Assembly: GCF_000186865.1 (NCBI RefSeq)
Contig: NW_008705563.1
Coordinates: forward strand, 891,070 to 955,069
DNA from: Aureococcus anophagefferens
Lineage: Eukaryota; Sar; Pelagophyceae; Pelagomonadales; Pelagomonadaceae
DNA: 64,000 bases
Direction: 5' to 3'
Shown: positions 19,109 to 28,149 of the stretch, piece by piece
How positions within the stretch are numbered: position 1 is the first letter of the stretch
How the letters are laid out: each line of letters starts with the position of its first letter
Notes under the pieces: generated by a model
What the model was told of the DNA's origin: nothing
Database searches by the model: none
What the model saw: the letters and a program-made list of their open reading frames with translations, nothing else
Translations under genes and position numbers: made by a program

Positions 19109-19913
19109 TTATGATGAGTCGTGCACGGGGTCGTCGCTGTCGTCGTCGCTGTCGCCGTCGCGCCTCCGGCGCTTCGACGCGCGCGCGGGCTCGCGCGGCG
19201 CGGATTCGTCCGCGAAGGACACGGTGCGCTGGCGCTGCGCCGAGCGGAGGAAGTCGACGAGGAGCGACGTCGCCTCCTCGTCGGAGGACGTGCAGGTGGA
19301 CCGCGCGCGGCGCGCGCGGCGGCTCGCGGCCGCGGCCGACGCCGCGTCGGACACGGACGTGCGCAGCGCCTCGCCCTCGCGGACGATGTCGTCGACGTCG
19401 CCGAGCGACGCCGCGTCCTTGAGCGCGCGGCGCGCGCGGCGGAGCCAGGCGTGGATGCGGCGCGTCGCCGCCTCGCCGACATCGCGCGTCGAGTCGCTGT
19501 CGGAGTCGTCGTGGCGGCCGCGGCGCCGCTCCGACGCGGCGGACTCGCGCGCCTGCGACTGCAGCTTGGACCGCCACGCGGCCTCGAGCTCCGCCACCTA
19601 CGGCGTGGAAAACTGGGGCGGCGGCGGGGCGGGCGGGGCGGGGTCGTCGCACCTCGCGGCGCGCGCGCTCGACCGCGGGCTCGGGCGCGTTCTCGCGCGG
19701 GTGGTAGACGCGCTTGCCGATGGACGCGTCGCCGGTAAACTTCTTCGTGATGCGCATGGGGTCGCAGTTGAGCTTCTCGCTGAGGTAGTTGCGCAGCGTC
19801 GTCCCGGGCGCCGCGTGGAGCAGGCCATTGTTGAAATCGCGGATGACGCGCTCGACGTAGCGCTCCTCCTCGACCGTCCACTTGCCGCGGCGCAGGCCGC
19901 CGCCCTCGGCCAT
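19109..19913 (-). CDS. Putative nuclear protein with a stramenopile-type GKWT...ITKKFTGD domain
   Basis: Exons are 19913-19653 and 19597-19109 (249 residues), separated by a 55-base GT-AG intron (19652-19598) that joins ARRE to VAELEAAW in phase 0. Residues 5-75 carry GKWTVEEERYVERVI, FNNGLL, GTTLRNYLSEKLNCDPMRI and TKKFTGDASIGKRVYHP. I recall this as a conserved domain common in diatoms and other stramenopiles, resembling a Myb-like helix-turn-helix start; its function is not established. The rest is Arg/Ser/Asp-rich with a basic cluster (SKRRRRDGDSDDDSDD) fitting a nuclear protein. Upstream in-frame sequence to 20129 exists, but the ATG at 19913 starts the conserved part. Confidence 0.6.
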
Positions 19914-20201
19914 GATTATGGGTGGACCCGGTTGCCGCGCCCCGAGGGTCGGCGGCCGGGAGTTGTTCGAGCAGGTGGGACGGGATTCGAGCAGGCACGA
20001 TGTGGCCTGGGACGCCCGGGACGGGATTTGTTGTTCGAGCAGGTCGGCGCAGAGGATGCGCTTCGATGAGTGGATTCCAAAGGCCAAAGATGCCATCAAC
20101 AGCCCCGGATATAACACTAGAAACGCCAAAAAGCGCTCGACGCTCTCCGGCGTAAAACCACAGCCTGTGACGCCCCCGCGGTCGACCGGGCAGCGGCCGC
20201 G
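19914..20201. other. Divergent intergenic region with short direct repeats
   Basis: The 288 bases lie between two divergent genes. TTGTTCGAGCAGGT occurs at about 19965 and again near 20031, and GGGACGGGATT occurs at about 19977 and near 20019. A coding frame runs through it on the minus strand but has no conserved residues. It is read as promoter and leader sequence. Confidence 0.4.
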
Positions 20202-20948
20202 ATGATCTCCCCGAAGGGCGTCGGCGACCCGCTCGCGTGCGGTTCCCGCGTCCGCCGCCGACGCACCATCCTACGCCGCCGCCCGCCCCGCGGACCCGCG
20301 CGCCGCTCGAGAGCGCCCTTGAAGTGGGAACTGTGTAGGTACGCGTCGCCGCCCGGGCGGTGCATGACGGCGCGGTCGAGCAAGAGCGGCGGGTCGCGGA
20401 GCCTCTACGGCCAGGGCATCAACGACGAGTCGACCTTCGTGCCGCTGTCCATGCTGCCCAAGTTCCGCGACATCGAGGACACCTCTCCGAATCCCATCGT
20501 CGAGCCGACGCAGCAGCACTGGCACATGCCGAACCAGACCGTCAAAGTCGCGCGGCTCAACACGGCGGACCCCTACGACCGGCTCCACACGTCCCAGATC
20601 CGCACGCTCAAGCAGCAGGACATCACGAACGGCCTCGTCCCGCGGCACATCCTCGAGAACACGCTGCCGCCCGCGGGCCCCGTCATCAAGTCGACGGACT
20701 TCTTCCGCCCGAGCAAGTGCGACCGCGCCAAGTCCGCGCCCCGGAGCCCCACGTCCGCCAACACGCCCATGACCAAGGCGCTGCCGGTGTTCACGACGAC
20801 CTTCAAGCCGTCCGCCGACGGCCCGTCGAAGGCGTCCCTCCGCGTCGTGTCCCACCCGCTCCTCGGCGTCGCCCTCCCCAAGCGGAACCCGGACCAAAAT
20901 TCGCACGGCATCAGCCGCAACGTCCTCGGCGGCTTCTACACGTCCTAG
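20202..20948 (+). CDS. Hypothetical basic protein, no recognised domain
   Basis: The product is 248 residues from the ATG at 20202, or 194 residues from the ATG at 20364, which starts MTARSSKSGGSRSLYGQG. The first 54 residues are Arg-rich, less protein-like, and may be untranslated. The later part is rich in Pro, Thr and Asn with evenly spread motifs (PLSMLPKFRDIEDTSPNP, LNTADPYDRLHTSQIRTL, PNPxxQNSHGISRNVLGG-like end). It lacks hydrophobic segments and looks mostly extended, as in some microtubule- or axoneme-associated proteins; that comparison is weak. No family is assigned. Confidence 0.55.
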   Translation: MISPKGVGDPLACGSRVRRRRTILRRRPPRGPARRSRAPLKWELCRYASPPGRCMTARSSKSGGSRSLYGQGINDESTFVPLSMLPKFRDIEDTSPNPIVEPTQQHWHMPNQTVKVARLNTADPYDRLHTSQIRTLKQQDITNGLVPRHILENTLPPAGPVIKSTDFFRPSKCDRAKSAPRSPTSANTPMTKALPVFTTTFKPSADGPSKASLRVVSHPLLGVALPKRNPDQNSHGISRNVLGGFYTS

Positions 20949-21346
20949 GGCCGGGACGCCGGGACGGCGCGGCGGCGGTCGTACGCGGCCGCACGGCGGC
21001 GCGCGCGGCGCGCCCGCCGAACGGCCGCCCGGCGCCGTCGGCATCGCGGCGCAGCCTGGGGGCGGTTGCACGCCCCCACGCACCAACGCCGCCCGCCTCC
21101 CGACGCCCACCCGCCGCCCGTCCCGCCCCCATCCGCGTTTTAAGTACCCTCTCCTGAGCCCCGCTCGAGTGCAACACGGCGGGTAAGACACTCTCGCCAG
21201 CTCCACGATCCTGGCACGAGTAGACCATGCCGCTCCCTTACCCCCGGCCATGAGGTCATCACCTTCCCCAGGCGAGGGACATGAGAACGCCAGGGGAGGG
21301 GCGTGCCACCGGGTCAGCTCCACGATCCCAAGTGCTACGCTTCACG
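20949..21346. other. Convergent intergenic region (398 bases)
   Basis: Between two convergent stops. The first 200 bases are very GC-rich and low in complexity. The sequence AGCTCCACGATCC appears at about 21199 and 21313. No exon, RNA gene or hairpin terminator is recognised. It probably holds the two 3' untranslated regions. Confidence 0.4.
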
Positions 21347-22468
21347 TTAGGAGGCCGCGGGCGTCGGGAGCGGCTCCCCGGCGAGGAACGCGCGGACGTT
21401 GCCGCAGGCGACGTCGCGGAGCCGCTGGCGCGCCTCGTTCGTCGCCCAGGCCGTGTGCGGCGTGACCACAGCCCGCGGGTGCGCGGCGAGGCGGGCCGAC
21501 GTCGACGCCGGGTCCGACGGCGGCTCGTCGTCGAGGACGTCGAGGTACGCGCGCTCCAACGACCCCTCGTCGAGCGCGGCGAGCAGCGCGGCCTCGTCGA
21601 CGACGCCGCCGCGCGCGGAGTTGACGAGGATCGCCCCGGGCTTGAGCGCCGCGAGGAAGCGGCCGTCGACGAGCCGCGCCGTGTTGTCCGCGAGCGGCAC
21701 GTGCAGCGAGACGACGTCCGCGGTCGCGAGCGCCCGCGCGAGCTCGCCGCCGTCGCCGCCGCGGCCGGGCGCGCGCGCGAAGACGACGGCCATGCCGAGC
21801 GCTTCGGCGACGGCGCCCGCCGCTTCCCCGATGGCGCCCCTGCCGACGGCGACGAAGGTCCGCCCGCGGAGCTCGAAGGTCCGCTCCGGGAAGGCGCAAA
21901 AGTCCGGGCTCGCGGCCCAGGCGCCGGCGGCGACGGCGCCGGCCTGGGGCCGGAGCGCGACGGCCGCGTCGAGCAGGCACGCGGCGACCCACTGCGCGAC
22001 GGACGGCGTCGAGTAGGCCGGCACGTTGCTCACGAGCACGCCGCGCCGCGCGCAGGCGTCGAGGTCCACGTTGTTGACGCCCGTCGCCGTCACGCAGACG
22101 AGGCCCAGGTCCGGCAATGCGGCGAGCACGGCGTCCGTGATCCGCACCTTGTTGACGACGGCGACGGCGGCGCCGTCGAGGACCGCCACGACGTCGCCGG
22201 GAGCCGTGCGGTCGTGGACCTCGAGCTCGTCGCCGTCGCCGACCGCCGGCAGCCACGCGTCGCGCAGGCTCGCGAAGCCCGCGTTCGCCGTCGCCGTGAA
22301 CCCGTCGGCGACGACGACCTTGGCGTGGAGTGCGGTGCAAGGGCGCGGCGCAACGCTGTCATGGAGTTTATTGCCGGGGCGTGGCGCGCGCGGCACGACG
22401 AGGCAGCGCGCCGAGGCGGCGAGCAGCAGCCAGCGCAGCGGCATGCGAAGCGCCGTTCGAGCGGTCAT
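21347..22468 (-). CDS. D-isomer-specific 2-hydroxyacid dehydrogenase, glycerate/hydroxypyruvate dehydrogenase-like
   Basis: The gene encodes 373 residues from the ATG at 22468; another ATG at 22444 begins the hydrophobic leader MPLRWLLLAASARC. The catalytic domain has VTATGVNNVDLDACARRGV and VPAYSTPSVAQW. The NAD-binding loop GRGAIG follows, and the catalytic triad is present: Arg in NSARGGVVDE, Glu in DVLDDEPPS and His in VTPHTAW. Together they define the family, which reduces hydroxypyruvate or glyoxylate with NAD(P)H. The N-terminal leader suggests plastid, mitochondrial or secretory targeting and would fit photorespiration, but the compartment is inferred. A single exon is followed downstream by a long convergent spacer. 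Confidence 0.85.
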   Translation of the reverse strand: MTARTALRMPLRWLLLAASARCLVVPRAPRPGNKLHDSVAPRPCTALHAKVVVADGFTATANAGFASLRDAWLPAVGDGDELEVHDRTAPGDVVAVLDGAAVAVVNKVRITDAVLAALPDLGLVCVTATGVNNVDLDACARRGVLVSNVPAYSTPSVAQWVAACLLDAAVALRPQAGAVAAGAWAASPDFCAFPERTFELRGRTFVAVGRGAIGEAAGAVAEALGMAVVFARAPGRGGDGGELARALATADVVSLHVPLADNTARLVDGRFLAALKPGAILVNSARGGVVDEAALLAALDEGSLERAYLDVLDDEPPSDPASTSARLAAHPRAVVTPHTAWATNEARQRLRDVACGNVRAFLAGEPLPTPAAS

Positions 22469-22766
22469 GCGACGCGATTTGCACGCGAGCAGAATTCGAG
22501 CACTGCGACGCGAGCTGCGACGAGGCTGCGACGCTCTGCGAGTGAGAGTAGCGCTCGAGCACTGCGACGAGGCTGCGCGCACTGCGACGCGGATCGGCCG
22601 CTCGAGGATGGCTCAACAATGACAACATTGACGTCGACTTACATGCAACGTCGTCGTCGAATATATACCGTGGAGCATACTTTCGCTCCCTCCGTGGCAG
22701 AAGTGGGGAAAGTGAGGGGTATAAGCGACGACAGCCGCCCGGCTACGTTTAAGCACACCCACAATT
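22469..22766. repeat. Intergenic region with degenerate GCTGCGACG repeats
   Basis: Between the dehydrogenase start and the TPR gene stop. From about 22494 to 22600 the sequence cycles through degenerate copies of CGAGCACTGCGACG and CGACGAGGCTGCG. The remainder (22620-22766) is less GC-rich and carries no feature I can name. Confidence 0.5.
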
Positions 22767-24437
22767 TTAATTCTCGCGAAACGCCCGCTCCGCGTCGCGG
22801 TAGTAGCGCGCGTAGTCCTCCTCCGTGAGGTCCGCCTCCGTGACGGCCATGGCCTCCGCCGTGCCCGTCTTGAGCGCGTCCTCCACCAGCGTCGCGAAGG
22901 TCCGCTGGACCTTCTCCTCCGCGGTCGCCTCCGGCTCCTTGTCGTCCTCCTCCTCCTCCCGCTTCGCTTCCTTGTCCGCGTAGAGGTCCGCGGGCAGCCC
23001 CTTGGGCGCCTCCTCTTCCCGCGCGGGCGCGTCCGCGGCGCCGCGCTCGCAGGCGGCGACGAGCGGCGCGAGCGCGCGTCGGAGCGTGAAGTCGTGGCCC
23101 GCCGCGTCGACGGCGCGCCTCGCGTCGTCGAGCGCGCCCGCCGCGTCGCCGAGGCGCCGCCGCGCGCGGCAGCGCCGCACGCGCGCCTTGACGTGGCGCG
23201 CGTCCGCCGCGAGCGCCGCCGTCGCCTGCGCCGCCGCGCCGGCCCAGTTGCGCCGCCGCAGGAGGAGCTCGGCGAGGTTCGCGTGGAGCGCCGGCCGGAG
23301 GCGGTCCGGGTCCGCGCGCGCGTCCCGCAGAATCTCCAGCGCGCCGCGCCAGCACCGCTGGGCCGCGGCGAGGTCGCCCGCGCGGAAGAGCGCGCCGCCC
23401 CGGTCCTTGCGCTGGCGGGCGATCAGGAATCCGCCGGCCTCGGGCGGCGGCGCGGCCGTCGTCGCGGGGCCGAGGTCGCCGAGCGCGCCGTGGCGCACGC
23501 CGTCGCGCAGCGCGCCGAGACACGCGACGGCGCGCGCGTCGGCGCCTCCCGGCGGCGCGTTGCGCGCCGAAAAGGCCTCGAGCGCCGCCACGTGCGCCGC
23601 CGCGGAGAGCTCGCGCGACGACCGCTCGAGGCGCGACGCGAGGTCCAAAACCGTCGCCTCCGGGACCGCGAGCGTCAGCGCGGGCCACCGCTCCCGCGCC
23701 TTGGCCGCGTCGAGGAGCTGGGCCAGCGCCTCGCGGTCCGCGAAGCCGGGGCGTTCCCCGACGACCGCGTACATCGCGCCGACGACGAGGCCCGCCGGCC
23801 CGCGCCGCGCGTCGACGAGCTCGACCGCGAGCGTCGTCGCCCCGGCGTCTAAAACGAGGAGGAAGGGCAGGTCCGCCGCCGCGACGCGCGCGCGGCCCCG
23901 CACGGCGCCGCCGAGCACGGCCGCGAGGGGCAGCGGGCCGTCGTCGCCCCAGCGCGGCAGCGCCCGCGCGTCGCGCGCGCCGTCGCGGCCGCGGACCGAG
24001 AGCCGCGGGCAGGCGAGGGGCTTCGACGCGAAGCTCGACCCCGCGGACGACGCGGCGCAGCCCAGCGCCGCCGTGCAGGCGGCGAGCGCGGCGTCGCGGC
24101 CGGCCGCGTCGCCGCGCTCCGCGGCGAGGACGACGTACGTCTGCTCCGCGAACGCCTCCGAAAAGGCCGCGAAGCGCAGCCGCGGCACGGCGGCGCCGCA
24201 GAGCCGGTGGATCTCGCGCGCGAGGTAGGCGCAGGCGACGGGGCCGTGGGGCTCGCCCGGCGACGGCTTCGCGTGGCGCAGCTGCGCCTCCGCGAGGAGC
24301 TCGTCCGGCGACCGGAGGTGGTCCACGTAGCTCCGGCCGTGGATCGCCACGAGCTGGTCCAAGGTCGCCGCCGGCGGCGCGGCGGCGGGCCGCGAGGCGT
24401 CGAGCGCGCGCGGCGCGCTGGAGCTCGCGTTCACCAT
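22767..24437 (-). CDS. TPR-repeat protein
   Basis: The gene encodes 556 residues from the ATG at 24437. Residues 1-360 form an unrecognised, mostly helical and Ala-rich region. At about 370-480 come three TPR-like helix pairs: RGGALFRAGDLAAAQRCWRGAL, LHANLAELLLRRRNWAGAAA and VKARVRRCRARRRLGDAAGA. This is the spacing of co-chaperone TPR domains that hold Hsp70/Hsp90 tails. The C-terminus is acidic, then ends with a helical segment (EADLTEEDYARYYRDAERAF). No signal peptide or membrane segment is visible. It is divergent from the ankyrin/U-box gene at 24621, with 183 bases shared. Confidence 0.6.
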   Translation of the reverse strand: MVNASSSAPRALDASRPAAAPPAATLDQLVAIHGRSYVDHLRSPDELLAEAQLRHAKPSPGEPHGPVACAYLAREIHRLCGAAVPRLRFAAFSEAFAEQTYVVLAAERGDAAGRDAALAACTAALGCAASSAGSSFASKPLACPRLSVRGRDGARDARALPRWGDDGPLPLAAVLGGAVRGRARVAAADLPFLLVLDAGATTLAVELVDARRGPAGLVVGAMYAVVGERPGFADREALAQLLDAAKARERWPALTLAVPEATVLDLASRLERSSRELSAAAHVAALEAFSARNAPPGGADARAVACLGALRDGVRHGALGDLGPATTAAPPPEAGGFLIARQRKDRGGALFRAGDLAAAQRCWRGALEILRDARADPDRLRPALHANLAELLLRRRNWAGAAAQATAALAADARHVKARVRRCRARRRLGDAAGALDDARRAVDAAGHDFTLRRALAPLVAACERGAADAPAREEEAPKGLPADLYADKEAKREEEEDDKEPEATAEEKVQRTFATLVEDALKTGTAEAMAVTEADLTEEDYARYYRDAERAFREN

Positions 24438-24620
24438 CGCGCAGCGGACGCGCTGGAAGGCCGCGCTGGGCAGCCCAGCGTGCGAGCCAGCGCCAGCAGG
24501 CCGATCTTGAACCGGCCCTGGACCAGCCCGGACCTCCGGGGAGGACGATGGCGCAGTCGGCGTGAGGGGCCTTGGCCGCGCGCTCACCGTCGTGTGTTCG
24601 ACGCCCTTTACGCGGGAGCA

Positions 24621-26918
24621 ATGAATTCGATGCGAGGGCTTTTCCACGTGTGCGTCGCCGCGCTCGTCGCCCGCGGCGCCGCGCGCTGGGAAGCGCCCCC
24701 TGAATATATGTGTTCGTTCTTGCGCCAAAAAGTCACCGCCGCGCTCTACCACGGTCGCCTCGATGAGCCGATACCTGGTGGCGACCCGGCGCTTCACATC
24801 GCCTGTATGTGCGGCCACGAAGACCTGCTGCGCAAGCTGCTGGACGCGAATGCGGATGTCCATGCGCGCGATCAAAGAGGTTACACGGCGCTCCATGTCG
24901 CGTCCCACTGGGGCCATCCGAACCTCGTGTCGATGCTGCTCAACAAAGGCGCGGACATCGACAGCTCGCAGGATGGGAAGCCTACACCGCTCTTCCTCGC
25001 TATTGAAAAAGGCCACGTCGCCGTCGTGGAGACGCTGCTCAACGAAGGCGCAGACGTCGATGCCTCGGACGGTGTGATGCCTACGCCGCTCTTCTACGCC
25101 GCGGGGCGAGGACACGTCGCCGTCGTGAAGACGCTGCTTGCCCACGGCGCTCTACCTACCTGGGGAGAGGCGACGGCGCTCGGCGTTGCGACCACCGAGG
25201 AGAACTACAACCTTCTGCTCAGCCGCGACACGTCCAGTGAGTCCATCGAAGAGACGATTCAACGCATCAACCTTCTGGACGCGGCAGGCGAGTCTGCGGA
25301 GTTACCATCGAAACCGGAAGAATTCTCTGCGGAAGAGCTGAAATCCACGCGTCGAAAGGTAGACATCGCGCTTGCTGAGGGCGCCGTGGAAGCGCGCCTA
25401 GACGGCTTCACACCGCTCCTCCTCGCGTGCCAGATCGGCTACGAAGCTGGCGTTCGAAAACTCTTGGCGCGCGGTGCGAACGTCCGCGCGACATTGCCTT
25501 ACGGCGCGACGCCGCTCCACATCGCCGCCTACAATGGCAGAGCGATGATCGTTCCGATGCTGGTGCGTGGTGGCGCGGACGTCGACGCTCGTACAGACAA
25601 TGGAGAAACTGCATTGTTCTACGCCGCGCGACGAGGCCACGCCGACGCCGTGAAGGCGCTGCGGGTCCACGGCGCTCGTTTGATCTCGACGCTCAAGCGG
25701 ACGACGGCGCTCGACGTAGCGGAGAGCGACGAGATACGCATGCTTCTCCTGCGCAGCTACGACAGCGATTCCATTGCAACGAAGCTACGCATGCTTCTCC
25801 TGCGCAGCTACGACACGTCCAGCGAGTCCATTGAGGAGACGATTCAACGCATCATTACGACGCTCGCGGACGGCGTCCTCATCGTCATTAACCATCATTT
25901 TGCTGATGATTACTACATCATCACGACGCTCTTCGTGGCCATGCACATCGTCATGGGTTTTTTTCTCCTACGCCTCATCGTCATGGTTTTTTCTTTTTTG
26001 CTTTACTTCCTTGACTTCGAGCCGCGCCCTTGGCGTATCGCACGGGCCGAGGCCCGGGCTGAACAAGTTGCAAGAGAACTGATGATCCAAGGCGCAAAGT
26101 CCGAAAAGACACGGAAAAAGGACACCCGAGGCCCGGGTCGTCGCAGCGCTCGCCCTGCCAGACGACAAAGACTGGTCGAACCGAAGCCCGCGCCCGCGCC
26201 CGCGCCCGAGCCCGAGCCCGAGCCTGAGCAAGCGGAGCCCGAGCCGGAGCCCAATCCCGAGCCAGAGCCCGAGCCAGAGCCTTCGGTGTCAACAGAGCCG
26301 CGGGAGCTCGAACCGGAGTCCGCGCCGGAGCCCGAGCCTTCGCCGGACGAGGCCTTCGAGGAGACCAAGGGCGCCGAGCTCGACCCCACGGTCCGCGCGC
26401 TGCTCGTCTCGCTCGACCTCACAGCTCTCGAGCCGATCTTCGCAGACCATATGATCGACGCGGACGCGCTGCCGCTCCTCACAACCGAGGACCTCGTCGA
26501 GGACATGGGGCTGCCCCTCGCCGCGGCCCGCTCCATCGTCGAGGCCATGCGCGCGGTGTCCGAGGCGTCGGCGAAGAAGCTCGTGGTGCAGGACGTCTTC
26601 GACGACATCGCGCGGCACCAGGCCGTCGTCGAGGCGGAGCTCGCGGACCACCGCGCGGAGCTCGAGCGCCTGCGGATCCGCCGCGACGAGGTGCCGGACT
26701 TCGCGTGCCCCATCACGACGGAGCTCATGAAGGACCCCGTCTTCGCCGCGGACGGCCACACGTACGAGCGGTGCGCCATCGCGCTGTGGTTCGAGCGCAA
26801 GAACACGTCGCCGGTCACGAACGCGCCCCTGCGCAACGCAGACCTGATCCCGAACCACGCGATGAAGTCGATGATCGCCGAGTTCCTCGAGCAGTCCCGC
26901 GCGTTGGTCGAAGCGTAA
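24621..26918 (+). CDS. Ankyrin-transmembrane-SAM-U-box protein, probable membrane E3 ubiquitin ligase
   Basis: A single exon encodes 765 residues. The N-terminus has a possible signal peptide (FHVCVAALVARGAARW). Ankyrin repeats occupy about 50-180 (GYTALHVASHWGHPNLV, TPLFLAIEKGHVAVVETLL) and 265-365. A strongly hydrophobic stretch (about 430-475) would cross the membrane once or twice. A Pro-Glu repeat region, a SAM domain (SLDLTALEPIFADHMIDAD) and a coiled coil follow. A C-terminal U-box has FACPITTELMKDPVF, GHTYERCAIALWF and NHAMKSMIAEFL. U-boxes bind E2 enzymes without zinc. The TSSESIEETIQRI motif occurs twice, and a 30-base direct repeat (25735-25764, 25786-25815) shows recent internal duplication. 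GC content and codon use in the ankyrin part are lower than in neighbours. Confidence 0.8.
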   Translation: MNSMRGLFHVCVAALVARGAARWEAPPEYMCSFLRQKVTAALYHGRLDEPIPGGDPALHIACMCGHEDLLRKLLDANADVHARDQRGYTALHVASHWGHPNLVSMLLNKGADIDSSQDGKPTPLFLAIEKGHVAVVETLLNEGADVDASDGVMPTPLFYAAGRGHVAVVKTLLAHGALPTWGEATALGVATTEENYNLLLSRDTSSESIEETIQRINLLDAAGESAELPSKPEEFSAEELKSTRRKVDIALAEGAVEARLDGFTPLLLACQIGYEAGVRKLLARGANVRATLPYGATPLHIAAYNGRAMIVPMLVRGGADVDARTDNGETALFYAARRGHADAVKALRVHGARLISTLKRTTALDVAESDEIRMLLLRSYDSDSIATKLRMLLLRSYDTSSESIEETIQRIITTLADGVLIVINHHFADDYYIITTLFVAMHIVMGFFLLRLIVMVFSFLLYFLDFEPRPWRIARAEARAEQVARELMIQGAKSEKTRKKDTRGPGRRSARPARRQRLVEPKPAPAPAPEPEPEPEQAEPEPEPNPEPEPEPEPSVSTEPRELEPESAPEPEPSPDEAFEETKGAELDPTVRALLVSLDLTALEPIFADHMIDADALPLLTTEDLVEDMGLPLAAARSIVEAMRAVSEASAKKLVVQDVFDDIARHQAVVEAELADHRAELERLRIRRDEVPDFACPITTELMKDPVFAADGHTYERCAIALWFERKNTSPVTNAPLRNADLIPNHAMKSMIAEFLEQSRALVEA

Positions 26919-26976
26919 CTACCCGCACCCCTTGGCCGGGCCTTAACAAGTTGCGTGTGGATACGATCCCTCGCTA

Positions 26977-28077
26977 CTACAGCTTACTCGGCAGCGTCAG
27001 CTCGGCGGCGCTGTCGGCGCCGGCGCCCAGGAACACGTTGACGTTGCCGGACTCGTCCTCCTGGATCGTGAGGTCCGAGAGGTTGATGCCGCCCGGGTTG
27101 TTGATGGTGACCTGGGAGCCGTCGTTGCGGAGGAAGACGGAGGTCCCGCCCGCGGCCTTGGCCTCCTCGGCGTCGTCGTCGGGGTAGGCGCACGCGGCGG
27201 CGCAGGCGAGGTCGACGGCGCCGCAGCCGAAGACGCCCGGCGACGCCGGCGACGCCGCGTCGGCCGCGTCGAGCGCGATGGCGCCGTCGCCGTCGCCGCC
27301 GCCCATCTTGCGCTCCTCCTCGTCGAAGTCGATGACGGTCTTCGTCACGTCCGTCTCCAGGGGCACGGCGGGCACGGCGGCGAGGACGAGGCGCTCGTCG
27401 TCGGGCGCGACGCTGTCCGCGGGCGCCGCCGCGCCCGAGCCGCCGAGCAGCCCCGCCACGAAGACGCCGACGACGACGCAGAAGTTCGTCGCCGCGTTGA
27501 GCGCCGCGACGCCGTCGCTCCGGTTCGCGACGAGGGCCGCGGCCTTGAGCGCGAGCTGGAGGAGCGCGTCGAAGCCCGTCGACGCGGCCGCGGCCCGGAG
27601 CAGCGCCGCGTCGGGGAAGGGCCCGAAGCGCCGGCCCAGGCCGCCGTCCGCCCGCCGCTTCAGCAGCAGGATGTCCTCGGCGGCCCGGTGCGTCCAGGGC
27701 AGCAGGGCCGCGAGCTCGAGCTTGCCCGTCGTCGCGAAGACGAGCAGCGCGACGAAGACGGGCGCGCCCGCGGCGAAGCGGTTCCGGTCGAGCGCCGCCT
27801 CGCGGCGCGGCACGGCGACGAGGGCGAAGAGGGCCATGCCGTTGGCGAGGGCGTGGACGACCGCGAGCAGCGCGGCCGCCGCGAGGAGCGCGGCGTCGCC
27901 GCGGCCCACGCGGTCACAGAGGAAGAGCGCGTTCGCCGCGGTGTCGACGGCGCCGAGGGCGAAGGCCGCCCAGTCCGACCGCGCGAGGGGCGGCGCGTTC
28001 GCGGCGCCGGCCCGCGCGCGCGCGGCGAGCGCCGCGGCGCCGATCGTGAACGAGAGCGCGGCGAGCGCGAGGAGGTA
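26977..28077 (-). CDS. Multi-pass membrane protein, 5' partial; probably the C-terminus of the FG-GAP gene across the gap
   Basis: The 366 codons end at the TAA on the left. About six hydrophobic helices are visible: YLLALAALSFTIGAAALAA, a second after WAAFALGAVDTAANA, then ALLAAAALLAVVHALANG, PVFVALLVFATTGKLELAAL, FDALLQLALKAAALVAN and FCVVVGVFVAGLLGG. They are followed by an acidic cytoplasmic-type tail with SVFLRNDGSQVTINNPGG. No ATG starts this frame before a TGA at 28078-28080, and the assembly gap begins 20 bases further on. The short piece before the TGA reads FGGVPP in the same frame as the large upstream gene. I infer that the TGA is a sequence error or real break inside one gene. 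Confidence 0.55.
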   Translation of the reverse strand, partial: YLLALAALSFTIGAAALAARARAGAANAPPLARSDWAAFALGAVDTAANALFLCDRVGRGDAALLAAAALLAVVHALANGMALFALVAVPRREAALDRNRFAAGAPVFVALLVFATTGKLELAALLPWTHRAAEDILLLKRRADGGLGRRFGPFPDAALLRAAAASTGFDALLQLALKAAALVANRSDGVAALNAATNFCVVVGVFVAGLLGGSGAAAPADSVAPDDERLVLAAVPAVPLETDVTKTVIDFDEEERKMGGGDGDGAIALDAADAASPASPGVFGCGAVDLACAAACAYPDDDAEEAKAAGGTSVFLRNDGSQVTINNPGGINLSDLTIQEDESGNVNVFLGAGADSAAELTLPSKL

Positions 28078-28099
28078 TCAGGGCGGGACGCCGCCGAAG

Positions 28100-28149
28100 N
28101 NNNNNNNNNNNNNNNNNNNNNNNNNNNNNNNNNNNNNNNNNNNNNNNNN
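28100..28149. other. Assembly gap (50 N)
   Basis: A run of exactly 50 N lies inside or at the end of the FG-GAP gene. Its true length is unknown, so any open frame that appears to read through it is meaningless. Confidence 1.

Noticed and set aside
18561..20129. Long minus-strand frame of about 520 codons running through the GKWT-domain gene
   Set aside because: Beyond the 55-base intron it becomes Arg/Pro/Ala-rich shadow sequence. The spliced model gives coherent protein to the stop at 19109.
27660..28099. Open frame that appears to continue from the FG-GAP gene across the N run
   Set aside because: The gap length is arbitrary, and the continuation is an Arg/Ser-rich shadow of the real membrane-protein frame.
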